Positions 1-7,394 of a stretch of 10,267 nt of DNA are shown here, piece by piece; positions within the stretch are counted from its first letter, which is position 1, and each line of letters starts with the position of its first letter. The position numbers and the translations under genes were made by a program. This DNA comes from Hadesarchaea archaeon. GTDB lineage: Archaea > Hadarchaeota > Hadarchaeia > Hadarchaeales > WYZ-LMO6. The DNA lies in the NCBI GenBank assembly GCA_004347925.1, contig QNVD01000197.1:1-10267 (forward strand), in the 5' to 3' direction. The notes below the pieces were generated by a model. That model was given only the letters and a program-made list of their open reading frames with translations. It was not told the DNA's origin and ran no database searches.

Positions 1-303
1 CCCCCTCTCCAGGATCCTGTACTTCCTCTCGGGGACCTCCGCCACCACCCACCCGTCCTCCCTCTCCACCCTGGCCTGGCAGGCCAGCCTCTCCCCTGGC
101 CCCACGAACTTGAGCTCCGCCTCCGTGAGCTCGCTCAGTCCCTCCCCCTCCACCCTCAGGAGGCACTGGCCGCACACCCCCATCCCCCCGCAGAGGGAGG
201 GAACGTCTATCCCGAGCTCCTGGCAGTAGGAGAGGAGGGTCCTGCCCTTCTCCAGCCTGGCCCTCTTCCCGTAGTTCCTGAAGAAGATCTCCCCCCGCTC
301 CAT
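1..303 (-). CDS. Partial 5' end of a [2Fe-2S] corrinoid-protein reductive activator (RACo/AcsV-like, DUF4445 family)
   Basis: Only the first 101 residues are in the window; the gene runs off the left edge. The ATG at 303 has a GGAGGAGG Shine-Dalgarno at 311-318 with 7 bases between. Residues 27-75 hold a plant-type [2Fe-2S] motif: C38 in SLCGG, C44 and C47 in GVCGQC, and C75 in RLACQ (C-x5-C-x2-C-x27-C). The segment ends with RKYRILERG, resembling the linker after the ferredoxin domain in RACo-type proteins, whose long C-terminal part is an ASKHA ATPase fold. RACo (AcsV in acetogens) reduces inactive Co(II) corrinoid on the CoFeSP to Co(I), using ATP to drive the uphill step. Position 51 bases after cdhE, in the same direction, fits that role. 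The ATPase part is not visible, so another DUF4445 member or a stand-alone [2Fe-2S] ferredoxin cannot be excluded. Archaeal corrinoid activation by RamA uses a different, C-terminal-ferredoxin design. Confidence 0.72.
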   Translation of the reverse strand, partial: MERGEIFFRNYGKRARLEKGRTLLSYCQELGIDVPSLCGGMGVCGQCLLRVEGEGLSELTEAELKFVGPGERLACQARVEREDGWVVAEVPERKYRILERG

Positions 304-354
304 CCCGTCGCCTCCTCCAGCTCCCCCTACCTAAGCTCTACGTGGGGAAAAAGC
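304..354 (-). other. Short spacer between cdhE and the [2Fe-2S] gene
   Basis: Fifty-one bases separate the cdhE stop (TGA, 355-357) from the next start. On the minus strand it begins with a five-T run (348-352) just after the stop, and ends with the Shine-Dalgarno of the downstream gene. No convincing hairpin or TATA box is visible, so the downstream gene is probably read through from the cdh operon. A single T5 run is weak evidence for partial archaeal termination. Confidence 0.4.
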
Positions 355-1749
355 TCACTTCCAGTGATCCGCCAGGAACTTGGGTATCCCGGAGGAATCC
401 CTGGGCCCCACCAGGACCTCCCACTCGAAGCCCAGCAGCTCCTCCAGCTCCCCCTTGTACCTGGCGGCCATGCCCGGGAGGATGACCTTGCGGTGCTTCA
501 CCTTGTCCTTCACGCCCGAGGCCTTGATGGCGTCCGCTATGGTCTGGGCCGTCATCTTCCTGCCCGCGATGGAGGACTCCACGCTAAGGCCCCCCGTGTC
601 CACCACGATCAGGTAGGAGGGGACCTTGGAGTTCTCTATATCGCTGGCCACCGTGAAGTAGGTCAGGGCGAAGTTGGAGGTAACCATCACGGGGGAGTTC
701 TCGTTCACCTGACCTATGGCCCTCATCCCCGCCTCCACGCTCACGGGCTTCCTGGGATCCGTGTAGATGTTCTCCCTCAGGATGATGAGGGGGAGCCAGC
801 TCCAGACCTCCTCCGACCTGAGGATGATCAGGTCGGCGTACCTGACCATCAGGAGGGTAGCCAGGGCCGTCTCCTCCCAGGCCAGCTCCTCGGGCTTCCT
901 CCCGCCGTCCTCCCAGACCCTGGCGGTGGAGGCCACCAGTGGGAAGCCCACCTCCTCGTCCCCTCCCCTTATGGCGGTGTTCCTGAGGACCGTGAAGCAG
1001 TTTATGGTCTCCCTCAGCTCCTCCCCGAAGCCCACCCCCGGATCCAGCAGGAGATCCTGGACCCCGTAAGCCAGCATGGTTTTGGCCAGGGACTTCAGCC
1101 CCTTCAGGTCGTGGGGGGAGTAGAGGGCGAGGGGGCAACCGTACTTCAGGGCCAGCTCGGCCATCTCCTTCCAGTTCTCCCTGGTGGCGGCGTAGAGGAG
1201 GGGCCTCCTCTCCTTCACCAGAGCCACCGCCTTCTCCATCACCCCCGGATCGGTGCACCAGAGGACCAGGGGAAGCTTGCTCAGGGACGCCTTCTTCACC
1301 GTGGCCTCGAACTTGGAGGGATCCCCCGAAACGTACCTGGGGGCCAGCATGTCCAGCTTAAGGGTCTTCCCTATGTAGGAGTACCCGTACTCCTCCACCT
1401 TCTTGATCCTCTTGAGGAGGTCCACCTCCGGGAGGGTGTCGTCCAGCGTGACGGCCAGGGGAACGGGGTTGAAGTAGCGGTACTCGTGCCTCCTCACCAC
1501 CAGCTGGCCCCCCACCTTCACCTCCCCGATCTTCACCTCCTTCACGGGGGGCTTCAGCATCTCCTGCAGCTTCTTCAGGTTGGCCTCCTGTCCCTTCTCC
1601 CAGAGGGGGGGGCACTCCTCCAGGGAGATGGTGTGCTCCGCCAGCCTGGCCGCGAAGGCCATGCACACCCCCGGCTCGCACTTCCCGCAGTTGGTCTTGG
1701 GCAGGAGGGCGTAGATGTCCAGGGGCCCTATCTTCTTCTTGGCGGACAT
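355..1749 (-). CDS. cdhE: CODH/ACS (ACDS) corrinoid iron-sulfur protein, gamma subunit CdhE
   Basis: Large subunit of the corrinoid Fe-S protein. It accepts the methyl group from methyl-tetrahydropterin on cobalt and passes it to the A-cluster of CdhC. The N-terminal domain carries the family's 4Fe-4S motif near residues 21-46: CGKCEPGVC followed by C in LEECPP, i.e. C-x2-C-x4-C-x16-C. That low-potential cluster reduces the cobalt. A TIM-barrel region and a C-terminal corrinoid-binding domain follow (VVDTGGLSVES, VILPGMAARYKGELEE). About 464 residues is normal for the family. Two starts are possible, GTG at 1752 and ATG at 1749. The ATG is chosen because it overlaps the cdhD stop in a TGATG arrangement and has GGGGTGA at 1754-1760 with usable spacing; the GTG would sit almost on top of that site. 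Last of the five cdh genes and probably translationally coupled to cdhD. Cytoplasmic; no signal peptide. Confidence 0.96.
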   Translation of the reverse strand: MSAKKKIGPLDIYALLPKTNCGKCEPGVCMAFAARLAEHTISLEECPPLWEKGQEANLKKLQEMLKPPVKEVKIGEVKVGGQLVVRRHEYRYFNPVPLAVTLDDTLPEVDLLKRIKKVEEYGYSYIGKTLKLDMLAPRYVSGDPSKFEATVKKASLSKLPLVLWCTDPGVMEKAVALVKERRPLLYAATRENWKEMAELALKYGCPLALYSPHDLKGLKSLAKTMLAYGVQDLLLDPGVGFGEELRETINCFTVLRNTAIRGGDEEVGFPLVASTARVWEDGGRKPEELAWEETALATLLMVRYADLIILRSEEVWSWLPLIILRENIYTDPRKPVSVEAGMRAIGQVNENSPVMVTSNFALTYFTVASDIENSKVPSYLIVVDTGGLSVESSIAGRKMTAQTIADAIKASGVKDKVKHRKVILPGMAARYKGELEELLGFEWEVLVGPRDSSGIPKFLADHWK

Positions 1750-2918
1750 CACTTCACCCCTATCCAGGGGAAGAAGGTGGGCTCACCCCCCTCCCCCATG
1801 AGCCACCTGATCACGTCCTTCATGGTCCTGATGGCGGCGGGGTGGAGGGTGATGTAGAGGTCGTTACCGGCCATGAGCATGGTTAGGGCCATGGCGGTCT
1901 CCCACATGGGCCCCCGGTACTCCCTCGCCCCCATCTCGGGGTTGTGGAGCCAGGCCTCCCTGGCCCCCCAGGCGTTGGCGGTGGCCGAGCCCATGGGGCA
2001 CTGAAGCTCCGCATCCCCCATCAGGCCCGCCAGCCTTATCCTCTCCATGATGGAGAAGGCGTACTCCACCCCGTACCCCAGGGGGGCGGAGGTGGGGTCG
2101 ATCACGATCTGCTCCTTGGGGATGTACTCGTAGAGCCGGCGGTTCAGCTCCTTGGCCTGGGCCATGTCTATGGAGGTCCAGGCCAGCACCACGTGCCCGT
2201 ACTGCTTGGCCGCCTTGGCCACGGGCTCCCACATGTCCAGGTTCGCGGAGCTGAGCAGCACCCTCTCCCCCTCGCACACCTCCGCTATCTTGGGAAGGAG
2301 CTTGGCGTCCTTCTCCGGGTTCCCGGATCCACCCACGATCAGGGGCACCTCCACCGCCTGCAGGAGGTTCTCCACCAGCTTGCAGGACTCCTCGATGGGG
2401 GTGTTCTTGGAGTAGGGGTCGCTGCTCACCAGCTCTATGTCTATCAGGTCAGCCCCGAACTTCTCCACCGCCAGCTTAGCCCACTTGATGGGATCCTCTA
2501 TGGCGTCACCCAGCACGGCCCTCACGGGTCCGGGGAGGGGAACGGGCATGTCGAAGACATCACCCGCTATGGCGGGGGGATTGGGGAACTTACCCTCCAG
2601 GAAGTGCCAGGGAGGAGCGGTCTCCCCCCCTATCTTCACCACCCTTCCCCTGGTTCCCCCGTCTGCCCGGGTGGCCCCAAGCGTGACCTCGGCTATGGTG
2701 CCTGGGTACTCCTGAACGAAGGGGGAGAACTCGGCCTCCAGCAGGGAGGAGGGCTTGGCCGGCACCGGCGCCACCGCCTTGGGAACCTGCGGGGGGAGGA
2801 AAGACATGAGGGGGCGGAAGAGCAGCCTGAGCTCCTCCACGCTCAGATCCACCTTCTCCAGCTCCAGCTCCCCCAGTTCGCGAAGGAGGTTCATTATCTC
2901 GTCCATGGGCGACTTCAC
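1749..2918 (-). CDS. cdhD: CODH/ACS (ACDS) corrinoid iron-sulfur protein, delta subunit CdhD
   Basis: Small subunit of the corrinoid Fe-S protein. It pairs with CdhE and helps hold the corrinoid during methyl transfer between the pterin and CdhC. After a helical N-terminus of about 45 residues and a Pro/Ala-rich linker (near 46-60), a TIM-barrel core shows delta-subunit hallmarks: ATRADGGTRGR and IGGETAPPWHF, DVFDMPVPLP, LIVGGSGNPEKD, VLLSSANLDM, and PTSAPLGYGVEY. The 389-residue length is somewhat short of, but within, the archaeal range. The GTG start at 2918 overlaps the cdhC TGA. GGTGA at 2925-2929, 6 bases upstream, supports it over the ATG at codon 5, which is too far from that site. 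Order cdhC-cdhD-cdhE matches methanogen ACDS operons, except that no accessory ATPase gene sits between cdhC and cdhD here. Confidence 0.96.
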   Translation of the reverse strand: MKSPMDEIMNLLRELGELELEKVDLSVEELRLLFRPLMSFLPPQVPKAVAPVPAKPSSLLEAEFSPFVQEYPGTIAEVTLGATRADGGTRGRVVKIGGETAPPWHFLEGKFPNPPAIAGDVFDMPVPLPGPVRAVLGDAIEDPIKWAKLAVEKFGADLIDIELVSSDPYSKNTPIEESCKLVENLLQAVEVPLIVGGSGNPEKDAKLLPKIAEVCEGERVLLSSANLDMWEPVAKAAKQYGHVVLAWTSIDMAQAKELNRRLYEYIPKEQIVIDPTSAPLGYGVEYAFSIMERIRLAGLMGDAELQCPMGSATANAWGAREAWLHNPEMGAREYRGPMWETAMALTMLMAGNDLYITLHPAAIRTMKDVIRWLMGEGGEPTFFPWIGVK

Positions 2919-4384
2919 TGCCCCTCACCTTTCCCCTTCTTCTTCTCCACCTTCCTGATGATCATCCTCTCCGCGAAGATCTTCGCGTTCTTCAGGATGA
3001 TCTCAAACTCCATCCCTCCCGCCCCCGGCACCCCCACGGTCAGGGTGGGGGCCATCACGGGCACCTCTCCAGCCGGCACCTCCTCGGCCTCCGCCGGTGG
3101 GGCGGCCGCGGCCTCCTCAGCCTCCACCCCCTTCAGCCCCTTCACCCCCAGCTTCTTCAGCTCCTCGCTGGGCTCCACGATGGGGTGGTTGCGGGCCTTG
3201 AGGAAGGCCTTCAGCTCCTCTATGTTCTTCGCATCCTCCTCCGTCGCTATCTTGTCCACCACGTCCTTGGGGATGAAGTCCTTCACCCTCTCCTTGGCCT
3301 CCTTGGGTATCCAGACCACCCTCCGCCATCCCCCATCCGCCTGCAGGAACTTGGAGGACCTCATGTACTCGAAGGAGAGGCCGTGGAACCCGTCCACCTG
3401 CCTTCCCCCCGCCGTGGAGTCGGCCATGGTGGAGAAGGGCACCCCGTTGACCGCGGGACCCTTGAAGTCCCTGTGGACGATGCCCAGCCCGTCCACCTCC
3501 GGTATGTAGAAGGCTATGGCCTCAAAGCAACCGCAGGAGGTGTGGGGATACCCGAAGGCCGTGTAGAGCTGCACCCTGGTAACCGCCCCCAGGGACTTGG
3601 CCTTCACCGATTCGTTGGCCCCCTCCCACTCCCCCTTGAAGGGGTCGAGGCACTTCCCTATCTTCACCTCATAGATGGGCCCCTTGGGATCTATCTTGGA
3701 GGCCGCCCTCCCGTCGAACCAGCTTATGGCCCCGCAGTTGGCGTACCTCTGGGGGGTGATCACGCAGACGTGGGTGGGGGCGAAGGACTGACAGAGGGTG
3801 CAGCCGTAGAAAACGTCCACCTCCTCATCCTTCAGGCCCCTGGCCCTGGCATCCCTGGCCTCGTAGACCTTGAGGGCCTCTGGGTAGAGCTTCTCCACCT
3901 GGGAGGGATCCGTGTAGAAGGTGACCTGTACCTTCTCGATGATGGGGCACTCACTGTGGTAGAGCCTGATGATGACCATCCCCAGGTGCTTCAGGGTGAG
4001 CCCCCTCTGCACCGACTTCTTGCTCACCCTGCACCAGATGGTGTTCCTCTGGTTGAGGTGCATGAACCCCTCCACCCAGTTGGTGAAGTAGTGCAGCCTC
4101 CTCTCGAACACCCCCTCCATCTCCTCCTCCAGGTCCTTCCCGCTCACCTCCACCAGGATGGCGAAGGGGGTCTTGGTCCCCTCCGGCATGTCCTTGAAGT
4201 CGGGACCCACCACCGTGACCTTCCCGTCCTCCACCTGTTCGGGGGGCTTCACCCTCAGGAGCTCGAACTTGTGGGGGACATCGGGACCGCCCAGCTCCGC
4301 GTGCATGTCCCCCTTCCTTATCCTCTCCCCCTCGTACACCACCCCCACGTCCACGGGGATGTCCGCGAACATTCCGGACTTCAT
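2915..4384 (-). CDS. cdhC: Acetyl-CoA synthase beta subunit CdhC of ACDS
   Basis: Makes or cleaves acetyl-CoA at the Ni-Ni-[4Fe-4S] A-cluster, from CO, a corrinoid methyl group and CoA. All expected ligands are present: C195 and C198 (YGCTLC), C207 (THVC), C217 (ANCG), then C284 and C286 in the CGC motif that holds the distal nickel. Spacings of 3, 9, 10 and 67 residues equal those recalled for Moorella ACS (C506, C509, C518, C528, C595, C597). The protein begins directly in the A-cluster half and lacks the bacterial N-terminal CODH-binding domain, as in archaeal CdhC. Residues about 419-446 form an Ala/Glu/Pro-rich linker, followed by a conserved-looking C-terminal segment (EIILKNAKIFAERMIIRKVE) that may dock the corrinoid protein. 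ATG 4384 overlaps the cdhB stop (ATGA), with GGAGGAG at 4393-4399. A possible promoter of its own lies inside cdhB. Length 489 residues. Confidence 0.97.
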   Translation of the reverse strand: MKSGMFADIPVDVGVVYEGERIRKGDMHAELGGPDVPHKFELLRVKPPEQVEDGKVTVVGPDFKDMPEGTKTPFAILVEVSGKDLEEEMEGVFERRLHYFTNWVEGFMHLNQRNTIWCRVSKKSVQRGLTLKHLGMVIIRLYHSECPIIEKVQVTFYTDPSQVEKLYPEALKVYEARDARARGLKDEEVDVFYGCTLCQSFAPTHVCVITPQRYANCGAISWFDGRAASKIDPKGPIYEVKIGKCLDPFKGEWEGANESVKAKSLGAVTRVQLYTAFGYPHTSCGCFEAIAFYIPEVDGLGIVHRDFKGPAVNGVPFSTMADSTAGGRQVDGFHGLSFEYMRSSKFLQADGGWRRVVWIPKEAKERVKDFIPKDVVDKIATEEDAKNIEELKAFLKARNHPIVEPSEELKKLGVKGLKGVEAEEAAAAPPAEAEEVPAGEVPVMAPTLTVGVPGAGGMEFEIILKNAKIFAERMIIRKVEKKKGKGEGQ

Positions 4385-4911
4385 CTTTCCAGCTCCTCCG
4401 CTATCCTCTCCAGGTTCTTATACCACTCCTCCTCCGACAGGTTGGGGAAGGACCAACTACAATGAGGCTGATAAAATCTATTTAAAGATATCGTGCGCAG
4501 GTGGGGGGCGAAGGACTTCAGGCCTGAGCCCATCAGCCACTCCATGTAGTAGGGGCCCAGGCCCATCATGAGCACCAGATCGTGGGGCTGCCCGTCTCCC
4601 TGCAGGCTCCACCTGGGGTCCGTGAGCCTGGAGCAGATCTCCACCATCGCCATCCTGGCGGCGGGCTGGAAGCCCCTCTTCCTCAGCTCCACCGCCGTCT
4701 GGGCGGTGGCCACCACGGGTATCCCCCCCGCCCTGGCTATCCTTATGACGTGATCAAGGGGAAGCTTCTCCCCCCTTCCCTCCAGCGTCCCCGTCCCCAC
4801 CACGAAGAGGGGTCTCCTGGCCCTCTTGATGAGGGCGGAAACCACCTCGGGCTTGGTGATGAGCACCGCCTTCACCGGCCCGGGGATCTCCGCTCTCTGC
4901 CAGGGTTCCAT
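4381..4911 (-). CDS. cdhB: ACDS/CODH epsilon subunit CdhB
   Basis: Small subunit found only in the archaeal CODH; it forms the alpha2-epsilon2 component with CdhA. It has no metal cluster. Its Rossmann-like fold was proposed to bind FAD or assist electron transfer, but the role is not settled. Visible family features are RRPLFVVGTGT (residues 32-42), a central stretch ending in GIPVVATAQTA (63-73), DLVLMMGLGPYYMEWLMSG-like text near 111-130, and the C-terminal FYQPHCSWSFPNLSEEEW. The 176-residue length is typical. ATG 4911 lies 1 base after the cdhA stop and has GGAGG at 4917-4921, 5 bases away. Oddity: codons 141-152 (ATA TCT TTA AAT AGA TTT TAT ... CAT TGT AGT) are AT-ending in a gene that otherwise uses G/C at the third position. 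The amino acids are conserved family residues, so the DNA rather than the protein seems to be under special constraint there. Confidence 0.95.
   Translation of the reverse strand: MEPWQRAEIPGPVKAVLITKPEVVSALIKRARRPLFVVGTGTLEGRGEKLPLDHVIRIARAGGIPVVATAQTAVELRKRGFQPAARMAMVEICSRLTDPRWSLQGDGQPHDLVLMMGLGPYYMEWLMGSGLKSFAPHLRTISLNRFYQPHCSWSFPNLSEEEWYKNLERIAEELER
4456..4491 (-). promoter_or_regulatory. Candidate internal promoter inside cdhB, reading into cdhC
   Basis: Twenty-seven of these 36 bases are A/T, in a window that is about two-thirds G/C. On the minus strand the block contains TTTAAATA at 4486-4479, a near-ideal archaeal TATA box. Counting about 26 bases from its centre places a start near 4456, giving an mRNA leader of about 70 bases that ends with the cdhC Shine-Dalgarno (GGAGGAG, 4393-4399) and ATG (4384). 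The upstream BRE position (GATATC) is only a fair match. The shift to AT-ending synonymous codons over exactly this stretch is the main support. This is inference from sequence; no transcript evidence is available. Confidence 0.5.
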
Positions 4912-4912
4912 C

Positions 4913-7270
4913 TCATCCTCCCTCCTTCACCCTCACCAGCCTGGGGATCAGGGTGGGATCGGGACTGGGATTCTCAAATTCCTTCCACCCCTTCTCCTTG
5001 AGGAAGGCCAGCACCTCATCCTTCATGGTAACCGGGATGTCGGCCACCGTCCTCACGAAGAGGTGAAGGTCGTCCGGGAGCTCCCCGAAGAGCCTGCGGT
5101 GGAGATCGATGTAGTGGTTCAGCTTTATGGACCTCCCCTTGGTGGTATCGCTGGCCCTCATGCACAGCTTGGGGATGGCCACCATGGCCTCCTCCACCGT
5201 CTCGGCCATGAAGAAGAGGTGCTCGGGTACGGGGCCCACGTAGGCCTCCTTCCCCGTCCTGGCATCTATCACCTTCCAGGCCTCGGGATCCTCCTTCCTG
5301 CCAAGCAGGGCCCTCCTGTACTTGGAGCCATGGGGCCCCACGATCACGGGCACGCCAAGCCTCCAGAATCCCGAGGCTATGGAGGAGGCCTTCTGGGAGT
5401 AGGCTCCCCAGGCCACCCCCACCGCCCCCACCCTGTTGTGGATGTAGTCAGCTATCTCCTCGTAGTTGGCCCTGAGCCTGCGCTTGGCGAAGATGCTGGC
5501 GATTTTGATGGCGGCGTCGGCGATGTGGGGATTGGACACACAGGAACCGCAGTTGACCAGTCCCCCCGCGTCGAAGACCCCGGGGTAGGTCTCGTATAGG
5601 CTCTGTCCGTTCTCATCCCTGTACATCCCTATGGCCATGGCCGAGCACCCGGTGGTGGTGATGATGTACTTCCTCCTGGCGAACTCCTCCGCCATCCTGG
5701 CCACCTCCTTCCAGCTGCCGGGGAAGTTGGAGCATCCCACGAAGGCCACCACTCCGGGTATCTCCCCCATGACGATGGGCTGTCCCACCCTCCTTATCTC
5801 CACGTCCTGGATGGCACCCCTCCCCGCCCTCATCTTGAACTTCTCCTCCGCCGTTTCCAAGCGGTGGGCCCCCACGATCAGGGTGTGGGGCTTTATCCCC
5901 GCCGGGCATATCCCCTCCTGCTCGCACCTCCCGCATCCCACGCAGGGCTCGTAGAGTTCGGAGAGGGGCTTCAGGTTCCCCCCCGCCGCCTCCGCCAGGG
6001 CCTTGGGGATGGGGAGGGTGTTGGGGCAGGCCCTCACGCAGGAGAAGCAGGCGGTGCACCTCCTGGCCTCCTCCATGACCTTCTCCTCCGTGGGGATGAT
6101 CCCCATCTTCCTCCTCCTGGGGGCTATCTCCATGGCCACCCTCACCGCCACCTCTCCCGCCTTCTCCGAGTCCAGGATGGCCACGCCGGGGAGCTTCCCC
6201 TCCACCAGGTCCCTCACGATCTGGTCCGCCGGATCCTTCGTCCTGTCGGGGAGACCCTGCAGGTTCTTGTAGTGGGTGGTGATCAGGACGGCGTTGACCT
6301 TCTGGGCCTCCTGCAGGATGTCCGTCCTTATGCACTGCTCGTCCACCATGATCACGTCCGCCACCCCGGACCTGACGAACCTGAGCTGGAAGGAGAGGGG
6401 TCCCACGATCTTGGCCTTCCTGGAGTACCTGGTGAGGTCTATGGCCGTGCAGCAGATCCCGCACACCTCCACCTGATCCTCCAAGCCCATCCTGGCCAGG
6501 TAGTCCGCCACCCCTATGGCCGGGGGAACGTTGTGCCCTATCACCAGGATGACGGGCTTGGAGCGGTCCACCACCCCCATCCCCAGCTCCACCAGGTGGG
6601 CCTCGGGGTCGGCCTTGGGGAAGCCGTAGGCGGAGATCTGGGCGATGTCCGCCACCTCCATGGCCACGTGGTCGATCATTCCCGCGTGGAAGACCTTGGA
6701 CTCGAAGTCGAGGTTGTCCCCCTCCTGGCCGGTGTGGACGCAGGAGAGGAGGTGGACGATCTCCGTCTCGCAGTAGTCCAGGACGTCCTCCAGGTCCCCC
6801 AGCGTCCTAGGCTTTATCCCCGTGACCAGCCTGATGACGGGGGCCTCCAGGTAGACGCTTTCACCCCCCACGTCCAGGGGATGATCTCTCCCGTACTTCT
6901 CGATCAGCTCCTCCAGCATGTGCCTGGCGTGACCGCAGTGGGTGGAGGCACCGATGGTGCAGGAGAGGAGTACCAGCCTGGAGAGCTGTCCCTTCATGTC
7001 TATGCCGCAGGCCCCCCTCTTTCCCTTGCTCAGGTCGCACTTCCCGAAGGTGCAGAGGCAGCAGAGGTCGCAGAAGGGCAGGTAGAAGGGCTGGTACCTC
7101 CTCAGGAGCTTCTTGTCCCACTCCCTGAGGGAGGCTATGTCGGGCATGGGGGTGGGCCCGGGCTCCTCCTCCCACTCCCTGACCACCCTCCCCAGCGTGA
7201 GCTCCAGGCCCTTCGCCTTGAGCCATGGCAGCTGGAGCTCGTCCGCCTTGACCCTAAGCTTGGAGCCCAA
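4913..7270 (-). CDS. cdhA: CO dehydrogenase alpha subunit CdhA of ACDS
   Basis: Catalytic Ni-Fe-S subunit that interconverts CO2 and CO for CdhC. Numbering from the upstream in-frame ATG (7333): C88, C91, C92, C94, C99 and C108 match the B/D-cluster region. Candidate C-cluster ligands are H267 (GHNVPP), C291-C295 (CGICC), C334 (DEQC), C534 (VGCS), C563 (TGCS) and C595/C598 (NCGSC). Two extra ferredoxin motifs typical of archaeal CdhA, absent from bacterial CooS, are C426/429/432/436 (CTACFSCVRACP) and C464/467/470/476. AYSQK carries a conserved Lys. I chose TTG 7270 as start: GGAGG at 7278-7282 sits 7 bases upstream, and protein from there (LGSKLRVKADELQL) looks like a normal N-terminus, giving 785 residues. 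The ATG at 7333 would add 21 basic, family-unlike residues, has no Shine-Dalgarno, and overlaps a TATA-like sequence. First gene of the leftward operon; cdhB follows after 1 base. Confidence 0.96.
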   Translation of the reverse strand: MGSKLRVKADELQLPWLKAKGLELTLGRVVREWEEEPGPTPMPDIASLREWDKKLLRRYQPFYLPFCDLCCLCTFGKCDLSKGKRGACGIDMKGQLSRLVLLSCTIGASTHCGHARHMLEELIEKYGRDHPLDVGGESVYLEAPVIRLVTGIKPRTLGDLEDVLDYCETEIVHLLSCVHTGQEGDNLDFESKVFHAGMIDHVAMEVADIAQISAYGFPKADPEAHLVELGMGVVDRSKPVILVIGHNVPPAIGVADYLARMGLEDQVEVCGICCTAIDLTRYSRKAKIVGPLSFQLRFVRSGVADVIMVDEQCIRTDILQEAQKVNAVLITTHYKNLQGLPDRTKDPADQIVRDLVEGKLPGVAILDSEKAGEVAVRVAMEIAPRRRKMGIIPTEEKVMEEARRCTACFSCVRACPNTLPIPKALAEAAGGNLKPLSELYEPCVGCGRCEQEGICPAGIKPHTLIVGAHRLETAEEKFKMRAGRGAIQDVEIRRVGQPIVMGEIPGVVAFVGCSNFPGSWKEVARMAEEFARRKYIITTTGCSAMAIGMYRDENGQSLYETYPGVFDAGGLVNCGSCVSNPHIADAAIKIASIFAKRRLRANYEEIADYIHNRVGAVGVAWGAYSQKASSIASGFWRLGVPVIVGPHGSKYRRALLGRKEDPEAWKVIDARTGKEAYVGPVPEHLFFMAETVEEAMVAIPKLCMRASDTTKGRSIKLNHYIDLHRRLFGELPDDLHLFVRTVADIPVTMKDEVLAFLKEKGWKEFENPSPDPTLIPRLVRVKEGG

Positions 7271-7330
7271 CGGCCTCCCTCCTTTCCTCCCCTCCCGGCA
7301 CCACGAAATCTTTCTTTTTGAATAGTCCCT

Positions 7331-7345
7331 CATAAAAACTTATCG
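7331..7345 (-). promoter_or_regulatory. Candidate cdh operon promoter (BRE + TATA)
   Basis: On the minus strand CGATAAG (7345-7339) followed by TTTTTATG (7338-7331) resembles a BRE plus TATA box. Initiation about 26 bases downstream would fall near 7308, leaving a leader of about 38 bases that contains the purine-rich Shine-Dalgarno GGAGGAAAGGAGGGAGG (7274-7290) ahead of the TTG at 7270. If correct, the ATG at 7333-7331 is promoter sequence and is never translated. Confidence 0.5.
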
Positions 7346-7346
7346 G

Positions 7347-7375
7347 AGCGCTTTCCACTCCTTTCCGGCGATCGC
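7347..7375. repeat. Palindromes and 10-bp-spaced direct repeat between the divergent promoters
   Basis: The space between the two operons holds AGCGCT (7347-7352), a perfect 8-base palindrome GCGATCGC (7368-7375), and between them CTTTCC twice (7351-7356 and 7361-7366), exactly 10 bases apart, so on the same face of the helix. A separate 9-base word CGAAATCTT occurs at 7304-7312 and again at 7381-7389. These are candidate regulator-binding sites serving both operons; short words like these may also arise by chance. Confidence 0.35.
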
Positions 7376-7380
7376 TGCAC

Positions 7381-7394
7381 CGAAATCTTAAAAA
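7381..7394 (+). promoter_or_regulatory. Promoter of the metV-metF operon (BRE + TATA)
   Basis: CGAAA (7381-7385) followed by TCTTAAAA (7386-7393) is a good archaeal BRE/TATA pair. The TATA centre lies about 30 bases before the ATG at 7420, so transcription should start within a few bases of the start codon. No Shine-Dalgarno lies in the short space left, which is consistent with a leaderless or nearly leaderless metV mRNA. Confidence 0.65.

Noticed and set aside
340..355. T5 run after cdhE as a terminator
   Set aside because: Five T without a hairpin or repeated U-tracts, only about 50 bases before a same-strand gene with a strong Shine-Dalgarno, is too weak to call.
1750..1752. GTG at 1752 as the cdhE start
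   Set aside because: It sits only about 1 base from the GGGGTGA site, whereas the adjacent ATG at 1749 has better spacing and the usual TGATG stop-start overlap.
364..1857. Long plus-strand open frames opposite the cdh genes (also near 1944-3509, 3185-4465 and 5864-7321)
   Set aside because: They are mirror frames of GC-rich coding DNA: low-complexity His/Gly/Pro/Leu-rich translations, no recognisable domains, and each lies fully antisense to a clearly identified cdh gene.
7387..7394. TTTTTAAG on the minus strand as the cdhA promoter
   Set aside because: It is the complement of the metV TATA box, has a poor BRE (CTCCC), and would give a leader in which the ATG at 7333 still lacks a Shine-Dalgarno. 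The box at 7331-7338 fits the TTG start better, though a second weak promoter is not excluded.
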